The notes: a model not told the origin generated them from the sequence alone. A stretch of 64,000 bases of DNA from Pedobacter metabolipauper (GCF_004362715.1 NZ_SNYC01000009.1:1-64000); one strand, 5' to 3'. Shown: positions 53,660-63,242, counted from the first letter of the stretch. A program made the numbers and translations.

Positions 53660-55246
53660 CTAATAATAAGGAACTGCCGGTTTACCGAGTTCCGGATTGG
53701 TTAAAATTTCTGTGGTTGGGATTGGAATGAACAGATTGGCTTCTGTGCGAAGGGTTGCCTTGATGCTCTGGATCTCATGTTTACCATTAAAGCCGTAAGT
53801 TCCGCGCTCCTGGTTGTCTACGATCTGCTTTGCTTTTGCAAAACCGAGACGCTGGATATCAAACCAATAATCGCCTTCAAACGCGAACTCCACCCTTCTT
53901 TCGTGCAGGATCATGTCTGCATTCAACGAGGTCTTGTCTGCCGAAACGCCAAATCCGGCACGGTGCCTTACCTCGTTAAACGCTTTAAGTGCCGTTGCGT
54001 CTGCCGTAGATGCATTTGCTCCCAATGTAGCTTCGGCATAGATCAGCAGGACATCAGCATACCGGAGAATGTAGGTATTGATGTCCGTAGATGTGCCATT
54101 TACATTTACGCCGTTGCCTCCTGGTCCTACTACATATTTTAACGCATTGGAACGTGTGCCTGTCTTGATCTTCGTTTTTTCATCTGCGTTGGTCACATAA
54201 GTGGTATCGTAAACAAACCCATTGGGAAAGTTCACGTTTTTCCAGTCTGGTCTGGAGAACCCTTGCTCCATAATTGACCATCCTCTTCTCTTGTCACCAA
54301 ACTCATAGCTGTTTAACAAGTCTATTGAGGGCAGAATTGCTGACCAGCCCGCGCCTGTTGTTGGCAATAGCAGCGTTGACGGGCCTACGTAGGCCTGGAT
54401 TGGATTCCCAATGGAATATCCGCCTGCAGCAAGCCATTGCAGTGCAAACAATACTTCCGGGTTGTTATTTGCTGACGGATCGGTAAACATTTTACTGTAG
54501 TCCGGATACAAGGAGAACTTCCCTGAAGTGATCACCTCATTGGCTTTGGCCTTTGCATTTGCATAATCTTTAAGGTAAAGATAGATCTTGGCCATCATTC
54601 CCTTTGCGGAGTACTGGGTAACACGGCCAGGCTCGTCAGACGGCTGCAGGTTTGCCTCGGCAAATTTGAGATCTTCAATTGCAAATTTTAATACATCTGC
54701 CTGCAGATAGCGGGGCACGTTGAACTTACCGGTTTCGGCAAGTACAACCGGATCTGTAATGATTGGAACTGCACCAAAAACCCGTGCAAGATAGAAATAA
54801 GCCACTCCCCTCATGAAACGCGCTTCGGCAATTCCCTGTGTTAAAAAGGCCGGATCCGAAACCCTTGATTTCTTTTGTTCAAAGGTATTGATCAGTACTG
54901 TGGCGTTACCTGCAACTTTATAAAAGGCATACCAGGAGCGCGTTACCTGCTCATCGGTACCGGATATTGAGAAGTTTAAATAGGTATTGTATTTGGGATC
55001 GCCGGTATACATATTACCGCTGAGTACCTCGCCTATGGCATGGAATGCTTTATCCTGATACTCGTACCAGATGCTGTTGTATAAAAGGCCTGTTGCACCC
55101 CTTACCTGTGTGGCATTGTCATAATACGTTTCCAGTGTAGGCTCGTTTCTTGATGGTTTTTCGAGAAAGTCTTTTTTACAGGCGAACGTGAACATCAGCA
55201 TTGTTAACAACAAGGCCGGATATATTATTTTCGTTTTCATTTTCAT
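53660..55246 (-). CDS. SusD/RagB family mannan-binding lipoprotein
   Basis: 528 residues. The lipoprotein signal ends LMFTFAC-KKD. SusD segments are ETYYDNATQVRGATGLLYNS, ARFMRGVAYFYLARVFGAVPII (split) and the ending ANLFIPIPTTEILTNPEL. It forms the outer lid of the SusC encoded 12 bp upstream and binds mannan oligosaccharides. The downstream genes give the substrate assignment. Confidence 0.93.
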   Translation of the reverse strand: MKMKTKIIYPALLLTMLMFTFACKKDFLEKPSRNEPTLETYYDNATQVRGATGLLYNSIWYEYQDKAFHAIGEVLSGNMYTGDPKYNTYLNFSISGTDEQVTRSWYAFYKVAGNATVLINTFEQKKSRVSDPAFLTQGIAEARFMRGVAYFYLARVFGAVPIITDPVVLAETGKFNVPRYLQADVLKFAIEDLKFAEANLQPSDEPGRVTQYSAKGMMAKIYLYLKDYANAKAKANEVITSGKFSLYPDYSKMFTDPSANNNPEVLFALQWLAAGGYSIGNPIQAYVGPSTLLLPTTGAGWSAILPSIDLLNSYEFGDKRRGWSIMEQGFSRPDWKNVNFPNGFVYDTTYVTNADEKTKIKTGTRSNALKYVVGPGGNGVNVNGTSTDINTYILRYADVLLIYAEATLGANASTADATALKAFNEVRHRAGFGVSADKTSLNADMILHERRVEFAFEGDYWFDIQRLGFAKAKQIVDNQERGTYGFNGKHEIQSIKATLRTEANLFIPIPTTEILTNPELGKPAVPYY

Positions 55247-55258
55247 GTTCTTAAAATC

Positions 55259-58200
55259 TTAGAAAGTAACGTTTACACCAAAAGTGAAGGTGCGTGGATT
55301 GGGATAATTTCCGTTATCTATATTAAAGAAAGTTGCACCTCCGTTAAAAGCACCCAGCTCCGGATCATAGCCGGTATATTTGGTAAAGGTGTGCAGGTTC
55401 TGCCCGGATGCGAATACGCGTGCATTCGACATTTTTGCCTTAGCGATGAGCTTTGCCGGCAGGTTGTACCCGATGGTTACATTCTGGATCCTAAGGTAAG
55501 AACCATCTTCGACGAAACGGTCTGAAACCCTGATATTGTTGTTGTGCCATTGGTTATATCTTGGAATGGTGCCGTTTGGATTGGATGCAGAATAACGGTC
55601 TGTTACCGTAACAAGCTGGTTGCTGTACACATTGTTTAGTGCTTCTGTAGTCCGCTTGGTATAGTTGAGCACATCATTACCATAGGTTCCCTGCAGGAAC
55701 ACAGAAAGATCAAACGACTTATACCTGAAAGTATTTGTGATACCAAAAGTAAAATCAGGATTGGGATCACCGATAAAGGTTAGGTCTTTATCATCAATTA
55801 CGCCATCAGAGTTGAGGTCTTTATATTTGATATCGCCAAGCCAGGTTCCTTTGGGATTGATCCCTAACCCCTGGTCTGCACTGCTGTTCAACTGTTCCAT
55901 ACTTCTGAACAAACCATCTTCCAGGAAGCCGTAAAAGCCACCTACTGATCTGCCTGGAACGGTACGGGTCAGCAATACTGCATTTCCATATTCCACATAC
56001 CGGGAAATGTCTGATGTTTCACTGTTTAACGCATTTAAGATGTTCTTATACCTGGAGAATACGACATTGGTACGCCATTCAAAATCCTGGCGGTTCATGT
56101 TATACGTCGTAACAGCAATATCGAAGCCTTTATTAACCATGTTTCCGGCATTCACCACCGGCGCCTGGATGTCGTTGTATTGGGTTCCGATCCCGGTAAA
56201 TACCGGCAGGGAACTGGAAAGGATCATATCTGATGTTTCTTTCTTATACACATCAACACTAACTTCTAACCTTTTATTTAGAAAGGCCATGTCTATACCC
56301 CCATTATAGGTAATTACAGATTCCCAGCCCAGTTTAGGGTTACCCACATTCTGCGGGATACCACCCTGACCAAAAGGCGCTGTAGATACCAGTCTTACAC
56401 GGGTAACGTAAGCATTTGCCGTTGGTGAGTTTTGATTACCAACGGCTCCTGCTCCTGCTCTAACCTTTAGATAATTTAAGAATTTAATGTCTTTAGCGAA
56501 GGCTTCATTGGTTACTGTCCATCCTATTGATGCTGCCGGGAAATAACCAATCCTGTTATCCGGACCAAACGCTGATGAACCGTCTCTTCTGATGGACAGG
56601 TTTAGGGCATATCTGTTGTCATAGCTGTATCCTGCCCTTGCGAAGTAAGATTCCATGGCGAAGTTGCCCAGGTAAGAACCCAGGGTTTGTCCGGCTTCTC
56701 CACCTGCGCCGATTGCCGGTATATTTTGTGTTAGATTTTGCCTGGAGGCATCCAGCTGATCGTATTCCCCTTCCTGGATCTCATGCCCAAGTAAGGCGGT
56801 TACGTTGTGCCTACCAAATGTCTGGTTGTAATTGAAAAAGTTACGCAGGCCATAGTACACATTGGTTGAGCGCTGCTCTACCAGTTTACTTGGTGTTAAT
56901 ATACCATCTATGTATGGCTGAAAGGCGCTGTTATCACCCACGGTATAATCAAAGTTGACCTCACTTCTAAAAGTCAGGAATTTAGTGAACGACAGCTCTC
57001 CGAACAGGTTACCATATCCTTTGGTCTGGATGTTTCTAACCTCACGTGCCAATGCCAGGGCGATTGGATTTCTGACGTTACCAAAGTTATAACCACCAAC
57101 AGCAACGGTTGTTGCGTATCCGCCGGACGGTGTAAATACAGGGGCTGCAGGGCTGTTTGCTGTGGCGATCGTTACAATGGCATCAGAACCATTTGTTAGC
57201 GATATGCGCTGGTTGCTTCGTGTCCCGTTGGCGCTTAAGCCTATTTTTAACCAGCTTTTTACCTGCTGATCGATATTGAAACGAAGGGATACCCGTTTAA
57301 ATTCTGAACCCAGGATGGTTCCTTCCTGATCGAAATAGTTCAATGAAGTATAGTAAGTGGTTTTATCCTGTCCGCCGGAGAAACTTACCTGGTGGTTCTG
57401 CATTTTTCCCCTTCTGAATACTTCATCCTGCCAGTCTGTTCCTTTACCAAGGATAGACGGGTTTTGAAATTCTCCAATGGTTGTATAAGTTGGATTACCA
57501 TCAACGGCAGCAATTTCTCCAAGCACTTCGTTGTTGTATTGTGCAAACTGGCTCAGGTCCATGATGTCCAGCTTTTTCTGAACTTCCTGGAGGCCATAAT
57601 ATCCTTCATAAGTAATCCTTCCTTCTCCTGCCTTACCTCTTTTTGTAGTTACAATCACCACACCATTGGCTGCCTGAGAACCATAAATGGCCTGTGCAGA
57701 AGCGTCTTTAAGAATGTCTATGCTTAATATATCTGATGGGTTTAAGGAAGCCAGCGGACTTTGTGACGTTTGACCACCCATACCACCCAGCTGATCTTGT
57801 GAGATGGTACTGCGTGTAGTTTGAAGCGGCACCCCGTCTACTACGTATAAAGGTTCATTACCATTTACGGAGGTTACCCCTCTTACCCGAACAGAAACAC
57901 CACCCCCGGGTTGCCCGCCGTTGTTATTTACACTTACCCCGGCCAGTTTTCCCTGCAGGGCCTGGTCTATTCCCGAAACCGGAAGGTTCTTGATGTCTTT
58001 TTCACCAATAGAAGAAATTGCCGAAGTAACATCTGATCTTTTGGCAGTACCATAACCGATTACCACAACATCTGTTAAGGTAGTGGTTGCAGATTCTAAG
58101 GTGATGTTAAGGGTTGACCTGGTACCGACAAGTACTTCCTGCGTTTTCATTCCGATGTAAGAAAATACGAGTGTGGTGGTGTTGGAAGGAACAGTGATTG

Positions 58201-58396
58201 TAAATTTACCGTCTATGTTTGTTAAAGCAGAAGTAGTACCTCCTTTGATCACCACTCCAACTCCGGGCAGTGAAGTTTTCGATTCATCGAATACCGTACC
58301 CGTGATTACCCTGTTTTGTGTGTTTTGGGCCAATGCGATATTTATCGAACCCAGACACAACATGAAGAGCCAGATTGCTCGTAAAGTTGTACTCAT
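55259..58396 (-). CDS. SusC/RagA TonB-linked transporter of the mannan locus
   Basis: 1045 residues with signal peptide LFMLCLGSINIALAQ. A carboxypeptidase-regulatory-like domain (about 28-110) is followed by the plug (about 120-245, DVTSAISSIGEKDIKNLPVSGI and LKDASAQAIYGSQAANGVV in parts) and a barrel ending RTFTFGVNVTF. There is no STN domain, in line with AraC rather than sigma/FecR control. It imports manno-oligosaccharides across the outer membrane. First gene of the first mannan operon. Confidence 0.94.
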   Translation of the reverse strand: MSTTLRAIWLFMLCLGSINIALAQNTQNRVITGTVFDESKTSLPGVGVVIKGGTTSALTNIDGKFTITVPSNTTTLVFSYIGMKTQEVLVGTRSTLNITLESATTTLTDVVVIGYGTAKRSDVTSAISSIGEKDIKNLPVSGIDQALQGKLAGVSVNNNGGQPGGGVSVRVRGVTSVNGNEPLYVVDGVPLQTTRSTISQDQLGGMGGQTSQSPLASLNPSDILSIDILKDASAQAIYGSQAANGVVIVTTKRGKAGEGRITYEGYYGLQEVQKKLDIMDLSQFAQYNNEVLGEIAAVDGNPTYTTIGEFQNPSILGKGTDWQDEVFRRGKMQNHQVSFSGGQDKTTYYTSLNYFDQEGTILGSEFKRVSLRFNIDQQVKSWLKIGLSANGTRSNQRISLTNGSDAIVTIATANSPAAPVFTPSGGYATTVAVGGYNFGNVRNPIALALAREVRNIQTKGYGNLFGELSFTKFLTFRSEVNFDYTVGDNSAFQPYIDGILTPSKLVEQRSTNVYYGLRNFFNYNQTFGRHNVTALLGHEIQEGEYDQLDASRQNLTQNIPAIGAGGEAGQTLGSYLGNFAMESYFARAGYSYDNRYALNLSIRRDGSSAFGPDNRIGYFPAASIGWTVTNEAFAKDIKFLNYLKVRAGAGAVGNQNSPTANAYVTRVRLVSTAPFGQGGIPQNVGNPKLGWESVITYNGGIDMAFLNKRLEVSVDVYKKETSDMILSSSLPVFTGIGTQYNDIQAPVVNAGNMVNKGFDIAVTTYNMNRQDFEWRTNVVFSRYKNILNALNSETSDISRYVEYGNAVLLTRTVPGRSVGGFYGFLEDGLFRSMEQLNSSADQGLGINPKGTWLGDIKYKDLNSDGVIDDKDLTFIGDPNPDFTFGITNTFRYKSFDLSVFLQGTYGNDVLNYTKRTTEALNNVYSNQLVTVTDRYSASNPNGTIPRYNQWHNNNIRVSDRFVEDGSYLRIQNVTIGYNLPAKLIAKAKMSNARVFASGQNLHTFTKYTGYDPELGAFNGGATFFNIDNGNYPNPRTFTFGVNVTF

Positions 58397-58428
58397 AGTT
58401 TTTATATTTGGTTAATGATTTATTAAAT

Positions 58429-58473
58429 CAAATTTAATGGAGAAGGCTACTGCTTTTATAATAGTATTTTAAC
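58429..58473 (-). promoter_or_regulatory. Promoter of the mannan SusC operon with candidate AraC site
   Basis: Minus strand: a perfect -7 element TAAATTTG (58429-58436), then 22 bp upstream the element that reads TAATAGTATTTTAAC on the plus strand (58459-58473). It is 14 of 15 identical and at the same distance as the element upstream of the GH26-symporter operon. A perfect inverted copy of 12 bp of it (TTAAAATACTAT) lies at 58516-58527. Confidence 0.65.
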
Positions 58474-58527
58474 TTATGCTAGTCATAAAAAGACTACACC
58501 AAAACACATAAAATCTTAAAATACTAT

Positions 58528-58605
58528 AAATCAATGCATTAAATTGATTTATTACATTTTAAAATCTATGTACTTTTTTACCTAAAACCAATCAATTATT
58601 GATCA
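58528..58605. repeat. Cluster of ATCAAT/ATTGAT dyads upstream of the mannan SusC gene
   Basis: aaatcaat (58528-58535) pairs with attgattt (58543-58550), and a second dyad atcaat-t-attgat follows near 58591-58603. The 280-bp region between the SusC gene and the outer-membrane protein gene is otherwise AT-rich without an ORF. Confidence 0.4.
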
Positions 58606-58676
58606 AATTATATCATCCGGATATATGTTGATCAATAATGAACCAATTAAAGACTTAATTCAAAAAGAAGCTGTAC

Positions 58677-59690
58677 TTAATCGTTCTTTTTGCGCAGTGA
58701 TTTGCTGCCGCCAATGTTATATCGAAGTCCGAATGCCTGCTGACTGTCTACTACCCCATCCACGAAGTGAAAGGACAGCGCCAGTTTACCTTCTATGTTC
58801 TTATAGATAATTGGGCGCCAGATCAGATCTGTACGGTTATATTTTTTAGCAGTATAGAACTGATCTCCAAAATTGAGGTTATGACCTTCACCACTGTAAA
58901 AGGAATTGATGATGCCAAACCTGTGGTATTCTGCATGCATTTCCAACAGTACTCCCTTTGGGGTTTGCCAATCGCCAACACTGCGTGTGCGCTCAAAGGA
59001 CATGAGTCCGCCGGTGTTTAAGGTTAACGAATCCAGAAATGTTTTATCTGAAAGATCCAGTCCTATTTTAACGGCAATGGCACCGTTGTCTTCGATATGA
59101 TCACCAGGAATTTCAATTGCCGGCCCTGCATTGTGGAGCATCATGGCATAGTGGGATACAAAGAAGATCCCTTTTTTATAGCGGCCGGAGAAACCGAATA
59201 TGAAATTCTCCCGGTCTGTTGCAGTCTGGCGGCTGGTCCAGTCGATAAAGATGGTTTGCCGCCAGTTTTCATTTTCATATTTAACAAGCATCCCTTCCAC
59301 ATTTGGGCGATAGTAATTTAAGGTATCGGTAAGAACGGCCCTTGGGTAATCTGAAAGCAGGTTATGCCTCGGGAATACGCCCATGTAGAAGTTCCAGTTT
59401 TGTTTAAGAAATTCATAGTATACGACTGGATCTATCTTATTGGTAAACTTTGGCGAGCCGAATTCATGGAGGGCATTAAAGCCAACACGGATCCGGTGTG
59501 TACTGTCTAACAACAGGCCAATTTCCGGGGAGAAACGAAGTCCGAATATGGTTTGCGGATACCGGCCGGATTTCCCATACTCCCTGTTATCAGCAAAGGT
59601 GTGTATGTTTATATTGCCTTCAACTTCCTGGGCATAGATTTTATTGACTGTAATAGATAGTAAGATAATGAACAGGATCTTGATCCGCAT
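58677..59690 (-). CDS. Outer-membrane beta-barrel-like hypothetical protein
   Basis: 337 residues. A signal peptide (ILFIILLSITVNKIYAQ) is followed by alternating amphipathic strands (FGLRFSPEIGLLLDSTHRIRVGFN, NWNFYMGVFPRHN, WRQTIFIDWTSRQ), as in a porin-like barrel, with C-terminal FGLRYNIGG and a basic tail. I do not recognise a named family. It may be an outer-membrane or lipid/polysaccharide-associated barrel. It is separate from the mannan operon (280 bp, own unit) and could be functionally unrelated. Confidence 0.6.
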   Translation of the reverse strand: MRIKILFIILLSITVNKIYAQEVEGNINIHTFADNREYGKSGRYPQTIFGLRFSPEIGLLLDSTHRIRVGFNALHEFGSPKFTNKIDPVVYYEFLKQNWNFYMGVFPRHNLLSDYPRAVLTDTLNYYRPNVEGMLVKYENENWRQTIFIDWTSRQTATDRENFIFGFSGRYKKGIFFVSHYAMMLHNAGPAIEIPGDHIEDNGAIAVKIGLDLSDKTFLDSLTLNTGGLMSFERTRSVGDWQTPKGVLLEMHAEYHRFGIINSFYSGEGHNLNFGDQFYTAKKYNRTDLIWRPIIYKNIEGKLALSFHFVDGVVDSQQAFGLRYNIGGSKSLRKKND

Positions 59691-59801
59691 AGGTTGTGAT
59701 GTTTAAAGTTGATAAAAGTATTAGTTTTTTCGAACTTATTGAACTTTAAGTTTGTTATAGGTTTATTATTTAATTGTACTGACCATTAAAGTAAAAATGC
59801 C

Positions 59802-59927
59802 ATGAAAAGTCCTAAGAATAAAACAGAAAAAGCAGAGATCACGGATCAGAAAAAACCTAAAGGTGCCGAGCCTGAAAATGCGACATCGGCAAAGGATGCA
59901 AAAAAGGTAAAGACGGATAAGAAATAA
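59802..59927 (+). CDS. Small lysine-rich hypothetical protein (41 aa)
   Basis: ATG at 59802, TAA at 59925-59927. 41 residues, about one third Lys, the rest mostly Glu, Asp, Ala, Thr and Pro, with no hydrophobic segment. Such tiny, highly charged, disordered proteins are often annotated in Pedobacter-like genomes. It lies between two minus-strand genes, so it has its own promoter if it is real. Coding is not proven. Confidence 0.45.
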   Translation: MKSPKNKTEKAEITDQKKPKGAEPENATSAKDAKKVKTDKK

Positions 59928-59944
59928 GGTTCTTTACAGAACGG

Positions 59945-60547
59945 TTATTTTGTTCTGAAGATCTTATCCCAAAAATCTGATGTTACGCCATATTTTTTGG
60001 TAGCATCATCATAGTGGTGCAGCATGTGCTGTTGTTTTAATTTTCTCCAGAATTCATTTTTAAACTGGGCATGGTGCAGCATATAGTGGGTAATGTCATA
60101 GAACAAATAACCAAGCATAAAACCAGCAAAAAAACCGTTGAGCATGAGCGGGGCCAGCAGCCATTTAAACAAATAATAAAAGGCGATTGCCAGCGGAACG
60201 CTCGCAGATGGCGGCATTACGAGGCGTTTGGCATCGTTTGGATAATCATGGTGCACACCATGGAAGATAAAATGGATCCTTTTTCCTATAGCTGAAGATG
60301 GATAGAAATGGAATATAAAGCGGTGAAGGATATATTCTGTTAAGGTCCAGAAGAAGAGCCCGAGCAGCAGGTACCCAAAGAAAGGAACAAAGCCATTCTC
60401 CTGAACAGATTCGAAACAGAAATAGCTAATTACAGGGATATATACCACCAATGGAATAAAGTAATGTACTTTTGACAAAGCTTCTAAAAGCGGACTCTTA
60501 AACATTCTTACAGATTCTGTAGAATTGGATATAAAATTCTTCTTCAT
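59945..60547 (-). CDS. Fatty acid hydroxylase / sterol desaturase superfamily protein
   Basis: 200 residues, an integral inner-membrane di-iron enzyme. Four His clusters are visible: HRFIFH (75-80), HFIFHGVHH (92-100), HYMLHH (154-159) and HMLHH (174-178), with membrane helices at about 28-45, 55-75, 115-135 and 138-152. The spacing fits the fatty acid 2-hydroxylase branch (FA2H-like) without its cytochrome b5 domain. In sphingolipid-making Bacteroidota such enzymes may hydroxylate the fatty acid of ceramides or amino lipids. Substrate not determined. Confidence 0.88.
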   Translation of the reverse strand: MKKNFISNSTESVRMFKSPLLEALSKVHYFIPLVVYIPVISYFCFESVQENGFVPFFGYLLLGLFFWTLTEYILHRFIFHFYPSSAIGKRIHFIFHGVHHDYPNDAKRLVMPPSASVPLAIAFYYLFKWLLAPLMLNGFFAGFMLGYLFYDITHYMLHHAQFKNEFWRKLKQQHMLHHYDDATKKYGVTSDFWDKIFRTK

Positions 60548-60640
60548 CCTTATTAATTTTGATTAATTTAATAAGCCGATAAAATTAAGTCTTTTAAAAT
60601 ACTTTGAAAAGTGTTTTGTTTATAATTTAGTCATATTAAT

Positions 60641-63172
60641 TTAATATCTAAATTTCATGGCGATATATGGGTACGTACCTTCTTCTGAGTTTGCGACTAC
60701 AACGCGGAATACGGTTAATGATGCAGGTGCAAAATAGATCCCTCCGCCATACCCCTGGTGCCATTTGTCTGACTGTTCATTTTTTATCCATACCCGCCCA
60801 ATGTCGTACAGTCCGATTAAACCAAATTGTCCGGGTAATACATAACTGATAAAATCTGCTATCTTAACCCTGGCTTCGAGGTTATTATACAGGCTATGCT
60901 GTCCGCCGAACCTAAATTCACGATACCCAAGCAGGTTTCCTTGTCCGCCTAAAAACTGCGATTGGTAAAACGCCTGTTTTCCAACGGTTACCCCTCCCCC
61001 AATCCGGTCAGAAAGGATGATCGTTCTCTTTTTATTCAGGTTCTTATAGATGGAATAAGATGCATTTAATTGCCCGATGGTATTTGAAAAGGTATTTAAT
61101 CCTTTATAGGCGCTAAATTTTACATCCAGGTAGGTCCCTGATGATGGGAGAATGTCATTGTTCCTGTTGTTGTAGCTATAGTTTATGGTAATACCGGCAA
61201 AGGTTTTATCCCGTGCTACGGTTGCACTGTCTGGCGAATGCAGTTCCATCATGTTGTTGATGAGACGCCCATCGTTCTCACTTCTATTGTACCGGTAATA
61301 TTGAATGGACGGGCCTGCGGTCAGGGTAGATTTATCCATGTGCCATCTTAAAGCGGGATCCAGCTGGTATAGGCTAAATCTTGCCCGGTAATACCGGATG
61401 TAATCTCCCGATTTATTGAATGTGGTCTCATTGCCCAGTCCGAAGAAGTTCTGGGAGTTTTCCGGTGCCATTGCATTGGCCTGCAGGATCAGGTCTGCAT
61501 TACCGATGGCTTTATAAAACTCGCCTTTGTAACTAAACCTAAAGCCTGTTGTAGCAAAGGAATGAAGAAAAGAGAAAGAATGTGTACTTCCAATGGGTAC
61601 ATTTCTAAATCCGGGCTGTGTGATGGTATAGGAAAGGCCCAGCAGCAGCTTATCATCAATGTTATATCCTGCATTTAATAAGGTCATCTTTCTTTTGTAG
61701 AGGTCTGTTGCTACAAAGTGTGTATTGGAAGTATCGTTATCCAGGATCTTATGAAGCTTACTGGTGTTTCCGGTAAAGCTTACGGCTTCTTCCTTGCTGT
61801 ACAGACGTACGGTACGGTTGGAATTTTCGATGTGATACTTCTTTACCCCTTCTGCTCCTATGATGCGCAGTTTAATCTTAGAGGTACTGTTGTTGAGGAT
61901 CAGGCTGTCATTGCCATCTCTTACATATACGCGGAGCTCTTTGGTTACTTCAGGATTAAAGGTGCGTTTAAAAAGCAGATCCTTAACATTTCCTTCTTTT
62001 GATATTTTGCGTATGGTTACTGTTAATTGCTGACCTGCGGTATCAGAGATGGTAATGAGTTCATTTTTATTAGTGGCCTGAATGTCTACGATACGGTTGA
62101 TAAAATGATAGTAGGTATTCATCATTTTAGGAAGTGCTGCGCGCCTCGCTTTCAATTCTTTTAGTAAATGATCGTGCCTTAAGGTATACCCTGGTTCTGG
62201 TAATTTTCGAAGTGCCTTTTCCAGCACGTCATCTGTAACGGCATCACAAAATGCATTAACGGTTCTTGTCCACTCGTCTTCGCTGATCTGTGAGAACCAC
62301 CTGCTGTAGATTGCTCTTCCTTCCCAAAAAAACCAATTGATATTTTTAAGTTTCCGGTCATATCCCTGGATCATCGGCAGCAGCCAGGATACCTGGGCAG
62401 ACCTGGGTATGATGCCCTCAGTAAGGTAAAATACCTGATCCCTATCCCTGGGGATGGGAATATAAGTGATCCCATCGCCTCTTTTTTCTGGTTTCCATCT
62501 CCATTGGTCTTCATGCCGGTCCCAGTCTCCCAATAATGCATCCATTGCTTTAGCCCTGAGCAATGTTATCCCATCATAGCTATTGTCTGAATTTTCATTC
62601 AGCTTTCTCAGCATTTTCTCAGAATTATCGGTATCACCTACAGGTTCTCTTTCTTCCAGAAGGCACAGGGTATTTTCAAACATCTCTGAGAACTGTCCAA
62701 GCTTTGCATCGGGGAGTACCCATCCGATCATTGGATCACTGTGCGGCACTTTTACCGCATCGGCCACAATGGGTACGATCAATGCGGCAAATGGGTTCTG
62801 TGCAGACATATTATCTTTGATGGCGGCTCCGGCAAAGGTTTTCCTGAATACTTCCGGCAAAAGTATTTCCGGATATTTTTCTACACTCCGCAGCACCCAT
62901 TCTTTTCCGCTTCGATCAACAAGCCGGAGGGAATGTGACTGATTGCCCCCGCCCCGCTGTGTTGGTGTTAAGCCGCCTTTGATCTCAGATATTTTAATGA
63001 TGGGTACTTTCGTATCCATTGCATATTCCTTTCTATAGTTTTCTCCGAACATGAATCGGTGAAACTTGCCTACACTGTCATATTTAGGATAGATCCTGAC
63101 GGATATGGAATCCTGAGCATACCCGAAAGTGCTTAATAGCAGTAAAGTAAGGAGAAGAGTATATTTTAGCAT
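60641..63172 (-). CDS. BamA/TamA-type outer-membrane barrel protein with kinase-like N-terminal region
   Basis: 843 residues with signal peptide LLLTLLLLSTFGYAQ. The C-terminal half (about 500-843) is an Omp85-like barrel (YNNRNNDILPSSGTYLDVKFS, GYREFRFGGQHSLYNNLEARVKI in parts, final Tyr). The N-terminal half (about 60-350) carries a Gly-rich stretch (QRGGGNQSHSLRL, 72-84), GKEWVLRSVEK with Lys99, GDWDRHEDQW (215-224) and PRDRDQVF (241-248). In order and spacing these resemble the G-loop, ATP-binding Lys, catalytic loop (GDxDRHxxN) and metal-binding Asp of atypical kinases of the HipA/Fam20/PI3K type. It has no POTRA domains that I can see. Kinase activity is inference; location would be periplasmic or surface, where ATP is scarce, so it could be a pseudokinase. 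Confidence 0.75.
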   Translation of the reverse strand: MLKYTLLLTLLLLSTFGYAQDSISVRIYPKYDSVGKFHRFMFGENYRKEYAMDTKVPIIKISEIKGGLTPTQRGGGNQSHSLRLVDRSGKEWVLRSVEKYPEILLPEVFRKTFAGAAIKDNMSAQNPFAALIVPIVADAVKVPHSDPMIGWVLPDAKLGQFSEMFENTLCLLEEREPVGDTDNSEKMLRKLNENSDNSYDGITLLRAKAMDALLGDWDRHEDQWRWKPEKRGDGITYIPIPRDRDQVFYLTEGIIPRSAQVSWLLPMIQGYDRKLKNINWFFWEGRAIYSRWFSQISEDEWTRTVNAFCDAVTDDVLEKALRKLPEPGYTLRHDHLLKELKARRAALPKMMNTYYHFINRIVDIQATNKNELITISDTAGQQLTVTIRKISKEGNVKDLLFKRTFNPEVTKELRVYVRDGNDSLILNNSTSKIKLRIIGAEGVKKYHIENSNRTVRLYSKEEAVSFTGNTSKLHKILDNDTSNTHFVATDLYKRKMTLLNAGYNIDDKLLLGLSYTITQPGFRNVPIGSTHSFSFLHSFATTGFRFSYKGEFYKAIGNADLILQANAMAPENSQNFFGLGNETTFNKSGDYIRYYRARFSLYQLDPALRWHMDKSTLTAGPSIQYYRYNRSENDGRLINNMMELHSPDSATVARDKTFAGITINYSYNNRNNDILPSSGTYLDVKFSAYKGLNTFSNTIGQLNASYSIYKNLNKKRTIILSDRIGGGVTVGKQAFYQSQFLGGQGNLLGYREFRFGGQHSLYNNLEARVKIADFISYVLPGQFGLIGLYDIGRVWIKNEQSDKWHQGYGGGIYFAPASLTVFRVVVANSEEGTYPYIAMKFRY

Positions 63173-63242
63173 GAGTTAACGATCTGGACATAAAGCTAAT
63201 CATTTCTTATTCTATGGTAAGATTTTTGAAAAAATATAGGTT

